64,000 nucleotides of DNA from Malurus cyaneus samueli (taxonomy: Eukaryota; Chordata; Aves; Passeriformes; Maluridae), in NCBI GenBank assembly GCA_009741485.1, contig CM019218.1:49033377-49097376 (forward strand), read 5' to 3'. Positions within the stretch are counted from its first letter, which is position 1, and the number at the start of each line of letters is the position of its first letter. This document shows positions 13,301-25,600 of the stretch, one piece after another. The notes beneath the pieces are model-generated. The model searched no databases. It was given only the letters and a program-made list of their open reading frames with translations, and was not told the origin of the DNA. Made by a program: the position numbers and the translations under genes.

Positions 13301-14579
13301 TAAAAAACAAGCCAATGCTTAATTCATCTATGCCACACAAATGCATACAAAAGTCATCAGTAAGAGATACCTGTATCTCAGAATTACCTTGAGCTTTATC
13401 TCAAGATAGGCTCATGTGCGTCTTCACAACTGTTTGCTATTTCGGCAATGGTGCCAAGTGAGAACCTTGAAGCACAAGGGTAAGCAATAGCCATGGCAGT
13501 CCGTATACTGTTTCATAACAACTATCTCAGCACTGAGAGGCAAATGAGAAATACCCGCTAGCAGATATTCACTTAAGTCAGAAGCCTTTTAAAATAGTTC
13601 TGCTGCTCAGAAACAATTTTAATGTATTTACTGTCTCTTGCTGTTTCCTAAAATTCACTGTGGACCCCAAATTTAATTGAGTGTGTCTACCAAGACTATT
13701 TAGTATTACAAAGGACTTACTTACAGACATGATTTAAATCAAAAACACCTCATTCATTGATTAGCACTGTAATTTTTTAATAGGATTTCTGCTTTACTTG
13801 TTCCAAGCAGGAAGAACATTTATTAATCATATGAGATGCTCAGATACAATTCTTCTAATAAATGATAACTTACAAATTAAGAGGCCACCACCAGCCTAAA
13901 GCACAAGGATGAGCCCTGAATAAGAAAGTGAGGGGCAGGCTAACAGTGTATGAAAGCAGTGTTCAGCTCCAGCCTCAGTGATAAACAAGTACCTCACTGC
14001 AAATATATAATCTCACAAGCTGTTACAAAAGTAACAAAAAAATAAAAATTCCTCTACATATGGAATTTTCATCCAAAATTCAATTATCTGAGTCAAAGGA
14101 TTTGGAAAAAATTACTGCTACTGGGCTAAAATTATTTTGTTCATTAACCTGCAAATCTTTAAACTACTATGAGTACTTCCTATACAAAGAAGGAAATGCA
14201 AGAATCTGTTGGTGAAAAGAAGGAACTTGTTCCTCTATACACATCACAGGATGTTACAATTACTACTTCTTGATCAGAAAAAAGTTTTCGGAGCATTTAA
14301 TATTGCTTCCAATTTTTGCCTTCTTTTATTTTCTACAGAAATACACCTCTTTGTTATAGGAGAAAAATATACCAGATTCCAGAAGATGAAGAAAGACATA
14401 TCCAACGTATTTATTCTACACCTCCATGAGCTTTGCATCTAGTAATCTTGTCATTCTAGTAATCATTCCCAAACTTCTTGTTTCTATGGTTCCAGGCAAC
14501 ATGGGAACTATTGTTTATGCATTTTATTTCCATCATTCTATCCTTAACAAATCTTAGCTTTTGCTTTTATTCCCACAAA
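10361..14579. other. Unique AT-rich non-coding sequence
   Basis: No repeat family, RNA gene or convincing exon seen. Open frames are short and on both strands. A few short A or T runs are present, none longer than about ten bases. Confidence 0.6.
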
Positions 14580-15195
14580 CTGTTGCTTACTGAGCCAGAG
14601 ATCTTCAACCCTGCTGTCCAAAACATTGCTCAGATGTCTTCTAAATTTGTAAAATTAATTACTGACACAACAGAGATTATGCACAGTTCATATTACTTCC
14701 TTCACTGTGGATGGGTTTGCATTCATCAGCACTGAATTTCATCTGCCATCTTGCTACTCATCCAACTAAGCTGCATTCACAAAATTCTCCCGAAGGATTT
14801 TTCTGATCCCAACTAGATAAATAGTTCTAGTATCTGCAATTTCATTAATCCTATAGCTGGTATTTATTGCATATAAACATTCTCATCTCTAGCAAGGAAC
14901 ACTTCTGCTGTGATGAACACTTTTGTTTTGCACCTTTCAATTTCTCTCAGTTCTCCTTGTCATTACCTGATTCCTGACTGTCCCTTGTCTTATAATTTCC
15001 TTGACCTATTTTGAAGTGGTTTGGCGAAGGACTTGGAATCTTCAAATAAATGATGTCAGCAACTTCAGCTGTATCCACTGTTTGGTTTAGGCATTCAGAG
15101 AATATTAATAGATTAGTGAGGCATAGTTTCACTTTGTGAAACCAAGAGGATTTTGTTCTGTATTTTGTTCAGCTGCAATTTTCTAAAACTGCATA
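14580..15195 (-). mobile_element. Ancient, diverged CR1/L3-like LINE, RT region
   Basis: Read on the minus strand, 14947-15132 encodes CLTNLLIFSECLNQTVD followed by VADIIYLKI. This aligns by eye with the CR1 reverse-transcriptase block around CLTNLLEFFE...VDIVYLDFQKAF. The catalytic-region aspartate and the QKAFD part are decayed. The plus strand also contains TTGAATTTCATCTGCCAT-like text (14733-14750), a hallmark of old amniote CR1 copies. It is far more diverged than the other CR1s in the window, so it is a much older insertion. It cannot be functional. Confidence 0.8.
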
Positions 15196-18100
15196 TTTTA
15201 ATTAGCAGTCTAATTACAAAATGAAACAACTACTTAGAATGGAACTGAATTTCCTCTCCAAATTCCCAAATACTGCAGTCCCCCCCCGCCGTTCCCCCTT
15301 TTATTTCACACAATTATTAAGAATTCAATATCCCTTGTGTGTGTCACTCAACGTGATGAGCACATCAATTCCTGGAAAAGGAAGAACATGTTAGCAGGAT
15401 GCATCCTTTTTTATGTGTATGTTGTTTCTGGGCTTTCCCTAAATAACTTCAAAACCGACAAAAAAGGAAATAAAATTGCTTTGGATGAGGTGACGGGTAT
15501 GGAAGGATTTACTGAAATGGAATGCAGGGCAGAGGAATGAATCCCTTATCCGCTGTGTCACACACTCCAGGTCACAAGATAAAGGGATCAGCTGGATGGA
15601 CTGAGCAGCGTCTCCATCTACAGTGCAGCTCAATCCAGCTCTGAATGTGCACTCAAACATGAACAGAGTCATTGGGCACTTTTCCTTTCTGGAACCACTA
15701 ACCTCTTCTCTGACATCTCCTTTCTCTTTATTAAAAAAAAAAAAAATTGGCTGCAGTAGTAAGGGACTGGGACTACTCTAGGGATGTAAGAAACTGCATT
15801 TGTTTGATCAGTTTCATTAGTTGTCCTGGTTTAGTTCTACCATCTTTTCAAGTACACACACTTCAAAGATTCAATGCTTTTTATTAATATAAAAAGAATG
15901 CACTAAATGGTCTCTAAGGGAAAGTGCCCATTTCACCCTCCTTACAGAGCTCTAATCACCTGTATAATTAAGGCCTAACATGTACAGTACTTATTAAATC
16001 ACTCTGTATTTTATGGAGTAATGATGTCGTTCCAGCATGATTTTGTGTTCTTAATTACTAGAAATATGTAAGCAGTAAGTGTGTTACTGGGAGCAAGTAG
16101 GCAGCTAGTACACATAGCCATAAATTTTTTTGTGTCATGAGATCATTACTACTCACATAAATAAAAGACTTAATTTACCATCTGCAAGGCACATCTATAA
16201 GCTGAAACGAATCCTAACTCTAATGAATCATCAGTTAAAACAGCACCAAAAAAGGCCTTTCAAAGTGTAAAGAAAAATAAAGGTATCTTTTTTCACATTA
16301 AAGATCCTCAAGTAGTGGAAAAATTAAAATGAACTTTCAGAAGTTAACTGCAATGTGACCAAATATAGTGCAGTAACGAAAACAACATGTAAAATACTGC
16401 ATTTTACAACAGCACAGAAACAAACCAACTCTTCTGATTATAATAATCACACCATCCTCTTACACTAAGATGTTAAACCACAGTTTCAGAAATGCCGGAT
16501 TCTCGTGTTCTGTGATGAGCTTTCTAAGTAGTAACATGATGCTCCAGGTCAAAAGTTTTTTCTGGAATATGTTATAAATGAAAGGAATCTTGGCAGGTCA
16601 GTATCTCACTAGAACGTGCAATTCTGCATGTCGTTGTCGCTTGCTTATTCACTGAAACAACAGATTTCATTACCAAACAAGAAAGAGAAACAAACACAGC
16701 CTCCCACAGTTCCTGCTTGAGGAGCTGGTTCACCTTTCCTTTCCTTTATCACAACAGCTATTTGCCAAGACCAACTCTCACCACAGGACAGGAAAACAAA
16801 AGAACTGAAGAATGGCTAAGCTGAGCTCAGCTGCCCTTAGTCACCAGTGATGATACTCCCTCCTATTTGGGAGTTTGTTGGAGCACAGTTCGAACACTTC
16901 CCGGAAGCTCGTGCTGCATTCCACATTACAGCTGGGACTGCATTGGAACAATGAGGAGAGTTTAAAAAGTCAAGCAGTCTCTGTCAAATAAATACCTCCA
17001 TACATAACTATCTTCTGAACCCCCAGCCAGGTTTGCCCTGCAAACCTCACATGGAATAACACAGAAACACGACAGATTTAAAAAAATATTTACATGAACT
17101 GTAGATTACCCACTTTTATCTAAATCACATTCTTGTTCAAGGCAGGGGGGCAAAAGTCTAAGTTTCATTTTCATTTCCCTCATGGAACTTTTAGTTCACT
17201 GAAATTACTGAAACACAAATTAAGCCTGGAATTGAATCTTGCCTGAAGCTGAGCACTTCCTTTCTGTAGCATATCTCTTAGTACTAAAAAAAGGAATATT
17301 GAGATACATTCATTGAGATATTCCATTCTCCTCTTTTAATAACACTTTCAGGATGGCACATTAAAAAACTACTCATTTTCAACTAGAAGAAAACATCAGC
17401 TTAATTAGATTTCCACTCTAAAATGCAAAAACACATATTCACAATTTACCTCTTAGGAGTATCTAGATATCTTTCAAAGCAAATCCCATAAAACTTTACA
17501 TAGGCATTTAATGAAGGCCATACTGATATGAAAGACAAAAAGAGCAACCATTTAATATTTTTACAGAGAAAAACACTGTCAAAGAAAAGGTAAGGAAAAT
17601 AAGCAAGCTGACAACACTGACAATGAAACAAAACTCTGCTTAGGATTTCTTTTCCTGAAAATAAAATGATTGTGTGATAAAGCAAACAAATTTATTTTTC
17701 CAGTCTTTTGAGCTGCTGTTTTTCACATTCTAAATGCCATAACTAAATGCAATACATGTGCGATGAAGAGAAAGACCATGCTGAACACAACAACCTCCCT
17801 CACCTCCCATGGAAAGAATACAGTCCTTCTAGAAGAAAATGTGAAAACATATTTAGACCAACAGCTTAATAAGTTTGCCATTTTCACATTTACCTTTTTA
17901 GCAGATGGCCACACTGACCCAACAGACACACCTAATCAGAATGATTTATCGTAAGAACAGCTACCTTGAATTAATGACACATATATTCTGTTTCGAGATA
18001 GAGCTGAGAGCAGGTCTACTGGGAAGAACTTCCAGGCCTTAATGACTTTTGATCAAGAGATTTGGCAAGCCAGAAGTGGCATTTCTGCTTCTACAGGTTT

Positions 18101-18839
18101 CTAGGAACATGCACATCGCTATAAAACAGATGCTGCTGCTGAATACCACAAAATCAAGGCACTAAATTGCTAAGAAAACATCTTGCATATCTGCCTCTAC
18201 ACAGGAGAAAGTGACGGAAACCAAGTGACTGGATGGAGTAATGAAAACCATACCACAACCCACCAACAACTTAAATATTAAGAAGGAAAAATGTATTTTA
18301 AAATTAGTTGCTTTCTTCTCAATCTTTTTTCAAATGCAGAGTTGTCAGACCACTTGTTGGATCAAAATGTTAGAGATTTTGCAATAAATAGGTCTATTTC
18401 CTATATTTTTAAAACAAGTTCTTATTTCCAACAAGGTCTTTTAAAAGGTGGAATGTGCACTTTTGTTAACCTGCCAAAACAGCAAATGCAACTGCTGTTT
18501 GTTCTGTGCAACTGCAGGAAATCTGCTGGTACCAGACTGATGAATGACATCCAGAACCAGCTCCCACATTAAGCATCTTCAGGATGAGCAGAGAGCTGGA
18601 AAACAACTCTTTAGTGTTACCTGTAAGAAATCAACTACAAAGTTAATCACAGCATGTGCATGACCTGGCTAGCACTGAATAAGAGCTATGTACTGGGATT
18701 CAGCTCTGCCCCTCTTGCTCATCAGAAGGACCCTTTTGCAAAGCAGTAACTGCTTTAACTTAGACGTAATCTCAGTGCATTTCCTCCTTCTTCTCATCAG
18801 CCTCTGAACACTATAATACATAATTTTGTGTTGACAACA
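15196..18839. other. Unique AT-rich non-coding sequence
   Basis: No recognisable gene or repeat. Low-complexity runs include C-rich sequence near 15279-15297 and a run of 14 A at 15733-15746. Frames are short in all directions. Confidence 0.6.
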
Positions 18840-19700
18840 GGAGGTCCTAGGGAAGGCACTTCAGGAGCTGTACTGTCCAACCTCCTGCTGTAAGTATGAT
18901 AAATGTCGAATTCAGATCAGACTTCTCAGGGATTTACAAAGTCAGTCTTGAAAACCTTCAAGGATGGAGACTATATATTCTCTTGGACAACTTATTCCAA
19001 GGTTTGACTCTCCTATTGATGAAAGCTTTTCCCTGCTTAGCTTAAAACCTCTCTTACTTCAATTTATACCTGCTGCCTCTCGTTCTCCCACCATGTGGCA
19101 CTGAGCGGAAAAGGCTCCCTCTTCTTGACAGCCTCCATGAAGGTATCGGAAGGCTACTGCTCAGTCATCCCAAAGATGTCTCTTCTCCGGTCTGAACTGT
19201 CCCAGCTCCTGCAGTCTCTCCTTATGGGACAAGTCTCTGGGTCTTGATCAGACCATCTCGGCTGCCTTCTAGAACAGCACCAGCTGACAGACATCCTTCT
19301 TGTACTGGAGGGCCCAAAACCAGCTGCAGCTTTTCGGATGGAATCTATCAAGTGCTGAGTAAAGGATTTCAATAATCAGCCCACTCAAGCTCCTGGCTGT
19401 GATCCTCTGAACACCATTTTTGATGCTGCTGGAGATCTTTGCTGCCAAGGCACACTCTGGCTCATGTTTAGCTTGCTGTCTAGCAAGACCTCAAGGTCAT
19501 TTTCAGCAGAGATGCCTCCCAGCCAGCCAGCTAGTCCCAGCATGAAACATGACATGTGATTCTTTCCTCCCAAACACGGGCTTCGCATTTTTCCCCAATT
19601 CATTTCATGCTTTCCCTGGCTCACCCCTCCAGCCTATACAAGTTCCTCTGGATGGAAGCTCTGCCCCTGAGTGTATCGACTCACATATCTTCTAGAACCA
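18840..19700 (-). mobile_element. CR1 LINE, older diverged copy
   Basis: Minus-oriented CR1. The 3' end is marked by TGTCCAACCTCCTGCTGTAA near 18876-18895 and TTGAAAACCTTCAAGGATGG at 18948-18967. Upstream text of the element covers the RT C-terminus. On the minus strand the segment near 19440-19500 reads LLDSKLNMSQSVPWQQR, the CR1 motif normally read as [15 protein letters not shown]. Many substitutions and small gaps show it is older than the copies at 22.4 and 41.3 kb. It is 5'-truncated and non-functional. Confidence 0.9.
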
Positions 19701-22431
19701 GATTCCAGAATCTGCTGGAAGCCAGATCCTTGTGGTTTCTTCCTTTAACTGGTGCTAACCAACTTCTACTGGCTCCTCCAACAGAGGCATTCTTAGATGT
19801 CAAATCTCTTCAACCAAGATACAGTTTGGAGCAGCAACTGCTCAGGTATTTGAAACCAGACAGTGAAAACAGCCTTAGATGGTAAATACCTGATTAAATG
19901 TATTCTTTTAATGCCAACACCAGAAACAGAAAAAGCACAAGATAAAAAGGTTACAGTTGTACATGTTTGCGCCACATGCTATAGAAAAATATGCCACCAG
20001 AATTCATGACTGACTACCATAATACCTGTTAGTTTATTTGCAAAAATGATGCTAATAATGATATTTTAAAGAGCAAATTATAATATCAAGAGTAATGAGT
20101 CAATTCACTTTTTGAAATACATAAGGAGTAAATTAACAAGTATTCACAATTAAGAAAAAACTGAACTATTCATATTTATCTATAATTCTAATGTCTCATC
20201 TGAAATAATTGCTTCCAGAGCCAGCAGATTTTTGCATTTGTAATAGAAAAATAGGATCCTCGGTAAAGGAAAATCTCAANNNNNNNNNNNNNNNNNNAAA
20301 AACCAAAAGACCCAACAACAAACAAACAAAAAAAACCCAGGAAATACTGCCAACTGAAAGGAAAAAAAATAATCTAAGAAAAATACTCTGTCTGGTCATT
20401 TCCAGTGAATCCACATAAAAGTGTTCACAAATCCCTGTGGATATGTACATCAACATATAATAACCCTTAACAAGCTTCTCCTCCCTGCTCCAAAGTATTA
20501 CACACATTTTTACCTTAAACAGAGTTTAAGACCAAGATTAATTTTATTCAAAATAAAAGCAAACTAAATATAGAATATCAACTACTGTTCTGAATAGTGA
20601 ATAAATTACTATATTCATTGAATACTGTATATTGAGACAGTATATGTGAGACAAAAATAGTAAAGAGCATTTAGGCTCTTTCCATTTAAAGTATGCAATT
20701 ACATATTTATATTAATTTTTAAAAGCCATGGTAAAAATACAATAAAGCTTTCAAAGCCACTGCCTCTTTCACAACCCAGAAATTCTAAAAAATAAGTAAT
20801 ATATGGAAAAAAACCCTATCAGATTTCTATTCTACATATATTCATACACATACTCATTCAGTCATACAGACAAAAGTCAACTCTAGCTGTGACCCATGGC
20901 GTTCCAAAGATTAGGTTCATGACCTCAAAGCATTTTAATTCTTTTCTAGATGAGGTTATTAATAATGTTTACTGTAGTTGAAAACATTGCATATAAATTG
21001 CAGTCTTGTGCAAAATTTATGGCATATGGCAGTGAAACTAGAGCCTGAAATCTTAAAAGAAGAAACAAAACCCCCTAAAGCCCCAAAGCTCCCAATAACA
21101 GCACTTTTGTGCCACAATGTTGCTACAGCTTTCAAGTAAGATCTCTTTGTTTTCCCACCACAAGTGTGGCACAGCTGCATCCCGAGGAGGATGTATAAAC
21201 AAGTTCAGACAAGCGCTCAAGTTTAACAGCACCATGTAAAGTCTCCCCACTCCGGCATGAAAATATCTGTGATATTTCTTTGCTAAAATACCTGAAATAC
21301 CTTTCAGAGAAAAAAAAAAAACCTGACATCCTTTTCATCATCTCAGGTATTTTCAGGAAAGGTACATTATCTTCAAGTAAAACCTGAAGAAAATGTAAAC
21401 ATGGTACTAATATACAATATGCAGCGAAAACATACACAACTAATTTCAAAGAGGAAGGATAACCATGGGAGGTTTAGTATAGGAATTTCAATACTGTTCC
21501 TACCGAGGAAAATTCAGGCAGTGACAAGCAGCCCAAGCTCCAGAGTTCTATTCCAAATGAATTCAAGTGAGCTGGCTACAGGCTTTTACGAAAGCACACT
21601 CTTGCCAGCTTGCCTGAAAAGTTTAGAGACAAAATCCCTGCTTAAGAGAATTCATTAAAACTCATTCTTTTCCACATTTTAATAGTTTTTAACTACATGA
21701 TCCTGTTTCATACAGAATCTGAAAAGTTAAAAAAATTGACAGTAAGTACATTAAAGTTCAAAGATCAGTATCCACAATAACCATTTTATCTTCCCTTCCT
21801 CTTCCTGCCACATCCCAGTAATGGCCCACATAGCTCCCTTGACCAACTGTGCCCAGGCACTGCTCCTTGGAATGTGCTGCTGCTGCTTGTCTGCCAGTAA
21901 AGCAGCAGGTCAGTCAGACTGTGTCAGGCCAGCCAGGCCACACAACACAGTCCCACTCCAAGCCTCTGGTTCTTTCTCAGTACCAAGAAGTCTCACATTA
22001 AGAGAGCATTATTCCAAGACAGGACCCTACCCACCAAAAGCTTGACCCTCTTTCCATGGAGGACACTCTCACAGTACAAATAATCCAGCTTGTAAGGAAA
22101 AGCAAGTTCTAGAGGCAAGGGAGTAGGAATATAATTGAAACCACCAAAAACCTGTAGCCATTTGTTTGTTAGAAGTCGATGTGATAAACCTCACGTAGAC
22201 TTGACTGTTCCTAGGAAGTGGTCATGAGTCTGAAGCCTGTTGCTGTCAGAGTGCATCACCCAGCAGTCATAATTACTTTTTGAAAACAAACAACTCACTG
22301 TCGGCACGGGAAAATCTTGTCCAAGGTAAGGAAAACAGAAGTACATATAAACTCCAGCCAGTTACATAGAAAACTGCCTTTGAAAATGATTGAGAAATGT
22401 GGCAGAAAAATCTGCTAAGGAATAAAGATTA
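19701..22431. other. Unique non-coding sequence with an assembly gap
   Basis: Mostly AT-rich unique sequence. It contains the N run at 20280-20297 followed by A-rich (CAAA)-like sequence. A somewhat GC-richer stretch at about 21780-22080 has no recognised identity. Confidence 0.55.
20280..20297. other. Assembly gap (18 N)
   Basis: Eighteen consecutive N bases, directly followed by A-rich, CAAA-like low-complexity sequence. The gap probably hides an A-rich or AAC-type simple repeat that could not be read. Confidence 0.95.
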
Positions 22432-22985
22432 GAATCATTGAATCATCGAATATTCTGAGTTGGAGAGGACCCACAAGGATCATGAAGTCCAACTCCTGTC
22501 CCTGCACAGGACACCCCAAGAGTCACACCATGTGTCCCAGACTATTGTCCAAAAACTTCTTAAGATCTGCAGGGCTGGTGCTGTGACCACTGCCCCGGGG
22601 AGCTGTTTCAGTGCCCAACCACCCTCTGGGGGAAGAACGTTCTCCTGATGTCCAACCTCAACTTGCCCTGACACAGATTTATGCCATTCCCTCGGGTCCT
22701 GTCACTGTCACCATACAGTGATCAGTGTGTGCCCCTCTTCTTCCACTCACAAGGAAGTTGTAATTGCAATGAGGTCTCCCCTCAGTCTCCTCTTCTCAAG
22801 GTGAACAGACCAAGAGCCCTCAGCCACTCCTCGTATGTCTTCCCCTCAAGGGCCTTCATCCTCATGCCCCCCTTTGGTCACTCTCTAATAGCTTTACATC
22901 TTTTCTGTACTGTGGTGCCCAAAACTGCTCCCAGAACTCAAGGTGACACCGCCCCAGTGTAGAGCAGAGTGGGACAATCACCTCA
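22432..22985 (-). mobile_element. CR1 LINE, 5'-truncated
   Basis: Minus-oriented CR1 beginning with the tail repeat GAATCATTGAATCATCGAAT at 22432-22451, then GAGTTGGAGAGGACCCACAA (22457-22476) and the CCAACTCCTGTCCCTGCACA block. It continues through AAGAGCCCTCAGCCACTCCT near 22811-22830. The tail is nearly the same as in the copy at 41310-42020, indicating the same subfamily. The ATG-bearing frames here are antisense to the element and meaningless. Confidence 0.95.
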
Positions 22986-25031
22986 ATTTACTAGAAAGAC
23001 ATGTTTCAACGTGCATCAGAAGGAGAAAGCTTCTAAAAACTGAAGATGACAATGGATACAATAAGAACAAAGGTAAAATGCCTCAAAGAGGACTAAAAAG
23101 ACCTCTCTAAGAAGTCTTTCTATGTTATAGTTCCTTAGAGAGTTCCTGGGTAAGTTCCCAGAATGAAACTGTATTTTGGAGAAGATATAGAAGATGTGGG
23201 AAAATGCCAAAGTATTGACAGCATGATTTCAAGTATCCTATGTAATCAAAACATAAAATTAGAGAACTGTAAATTGTGGGTTTCAGAAGACAAGACAAGA
23301 TCGGGTTATTGGAAATAGGAAAATTTTTCATCTGTTTATAAAAAGCATTATCCAGTATCTTTCCATTCAAGTAGCAAATGTGTAGAAAATGCCAAACTAC
23401 AGAAACCTACAGATAAATAAATTACGCTAGAAAATAATCAGAATGGCTTCTCAACAGCTAGATCATAAATCATCCATCTATTAACAGGTCTTCAACTAAA
23501 GTAAATGGATGTACTCAACACAATAGAGTCACTTAGTAAAAAGTCTTTTAGCAAGAACATTCACCAAAAAAACCTCTCCATCAAATTAAACTGTCATAGT
23601 ATAGGAGAACAGTTCTATTTTGAAGTAATAATCCATTTTTTAAAGTAAGCATAAATGGTTAGCTTTCCCTAAGAGAGGCAAATTAGATGTCTGCTGGGCT
23701 CTGTGCACGTGTAGTAGGGGATGATTGACTTACTGGGTTTTTGTTTGTTACAGATAATTTCTGAACATATCACAAAAAATCAACAGCAAATTTGTTAAGT
23801 CTGTGAACAATAAAAGCATCCGGAACAGTTAATACTAAAGTCTTCTGTGATCATACGTGAGACGGTCTCACAATGCCAAGCAATTGGGCAATGAAGCATT
23901 ACACGTTTCCTAACTGAGAAGAGGAATCTAAAGCACATGAAAAAAGAATCCTAAATATGCATTTGCAGTAACAGACTTCTTGTTACCACTCAGGAAAGGG
24001 AACCTGAAACCTGGTTCACTTTAACAGTAACAACGGAAAAAATAATTCAAGTGATTAGAATCATCAGAAAAGGAACTGGGATGTAGATGTATACTGTATA
24101 CTGTAAGACTTGCCATTTTGGTCCCTGCAGTTCCAAAAGATACTTGAACTAAAAGTCACAGAGAAAAACAACAGTATCCAAAACCTTGGAGAGTCTCTGC
24201 AAGGAAAGATTGTGTCAGAGGGGTATCTCCATCTTGGAAAAAATATGCTCCAGTACAGGAATAGAACAAGATATCTCATATTTATAAACAGAATCAATAA
24301 TATAGATACAGAATAATTCATTACTTATCATGAAAATAAATAGATCTAATGATATAAAATGATTGTGAGTTGGTATAAAACACACAGAAGTCTTTCAAAA
24401 AATAGTCAAACCACAGACCATTATGAAGGACAAAAGAGAAATCAGCTTAAAAACTTTCAAAGAGAGGGGTAGAAGATCCTTAAGAAGTTACAAATGTGTT
24501 GGCCCAAAACCTGGCCTGATTCCATCATTGTGGAAGCCTCTTAAACCTGGAGTGGCTTTTGCCAGTGTATTTGTCAAAACAAGCAAGAGTCTCATCTCAT
24601 AATATGTTACCTTCCTTTCCAAACTATGCACTGCTGATTCTTGTTCATTTTGCACCATAAGCTTGATCAACTTTTATTCTGGCCTTGGGTATCAAAATTT
24701 CCATTATAACTCATTGTAATCACAAGAGCCTCAGGAAGCCAAGACTTGGTTTTCAACATCTTCCCATATGCCTTTTGCATGACCATGGAAAGCAGCTCAA
24801 CTATCGGCAGTGTAGTATCTCTAGTGGTAGCAGAATTAATAGATCTAAACCTATTTATCTGTAATACTGCTAATTCCTGTTTAAAACACAGCCTTCCAAA
24901 ATTCATATTGCTCCCACAGCAGTACTACAGACACTTAAGGAAGGGGAAGGTAGCACATACAGACTAGAAAGACAGCCTTGCAGAAATTGTTCAGTCAGTA
25001 TTTTGCTACTAGGGTGAAATTTAAACAGCAA
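22986..25031. other. Unique AT-rich non-coding sequence
   Basis: No recognised repeat, RNA gene or exon. Frames are short and scattered on both strands. Confidence 0.6.
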
Positions 25032-25600
25032 GTCACAGAAACAAAAAAAAAAGGTTTGGATTGGAAGGGACCCTAAAGAACATCCAAGTCTCAACTCCCT
25101 GCCCAGAAACAGGGACACCTTCCACTAGGTCAGGCTGCTCAGAGCCCCACTCAACCTGGCCTTGAACACTGCCAGCAATGGGAAGGCAGCTCCTCTGGGC
25201 AACCTCTTCCATAGTGAATCTTCCTAACATCCAACTTAAACCCACTTTCCTTCAGTTTGAAGCAATTCCCTCTTGTCTTATACTATCTGCCCTTGTAAAA
25301 AATCTCCCTCCAGCTCTCTTGCACCACCATTTCTGTCACTGGAAGGCTGCCAGCAGGTTTCTCTTGGCCTTTTCTCCAGGCTGCACAACACCAGCTCTCT
25401 CAGCCTTTCCTCAACAGGAGGTGCTCCATCCTTCTGATCATCCTGGTGGCCTCCCCTGGACTCGATCCAACAGCTCCATGTCCTCCCCGTGCTTGGGAAC
25501 CAGAGCTGGATGCAGCACTGCAGGTGGGTTCTCACCAGAGCAGAGCAGAAGGGGAGAAGCCCCTCCCTCACAGCTGCCCACACTGTTTTTGCAGTCTCAG
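25032..25600 (-). mobile_element. CR1 LINE, 5'-truncated
   Basis: Minus-oriented CR1. The 3' tail is at the left edge, with an A run at about 25041-25052 and then GGTTTGGATTGGAAGGGACC (25053-25072). The body includes CAACCTGGCCTTGAACACTG (25152-25171). On the minus strand the segment at about 25490-25560 reads SALVRTHLQCCIQLW, a recognisable CR1 reverse-transcriptase C-terminal stretch. The plus-strand frame of 157 codons over 25178-25651 is the antisense of this element. Confidence 0.95.
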
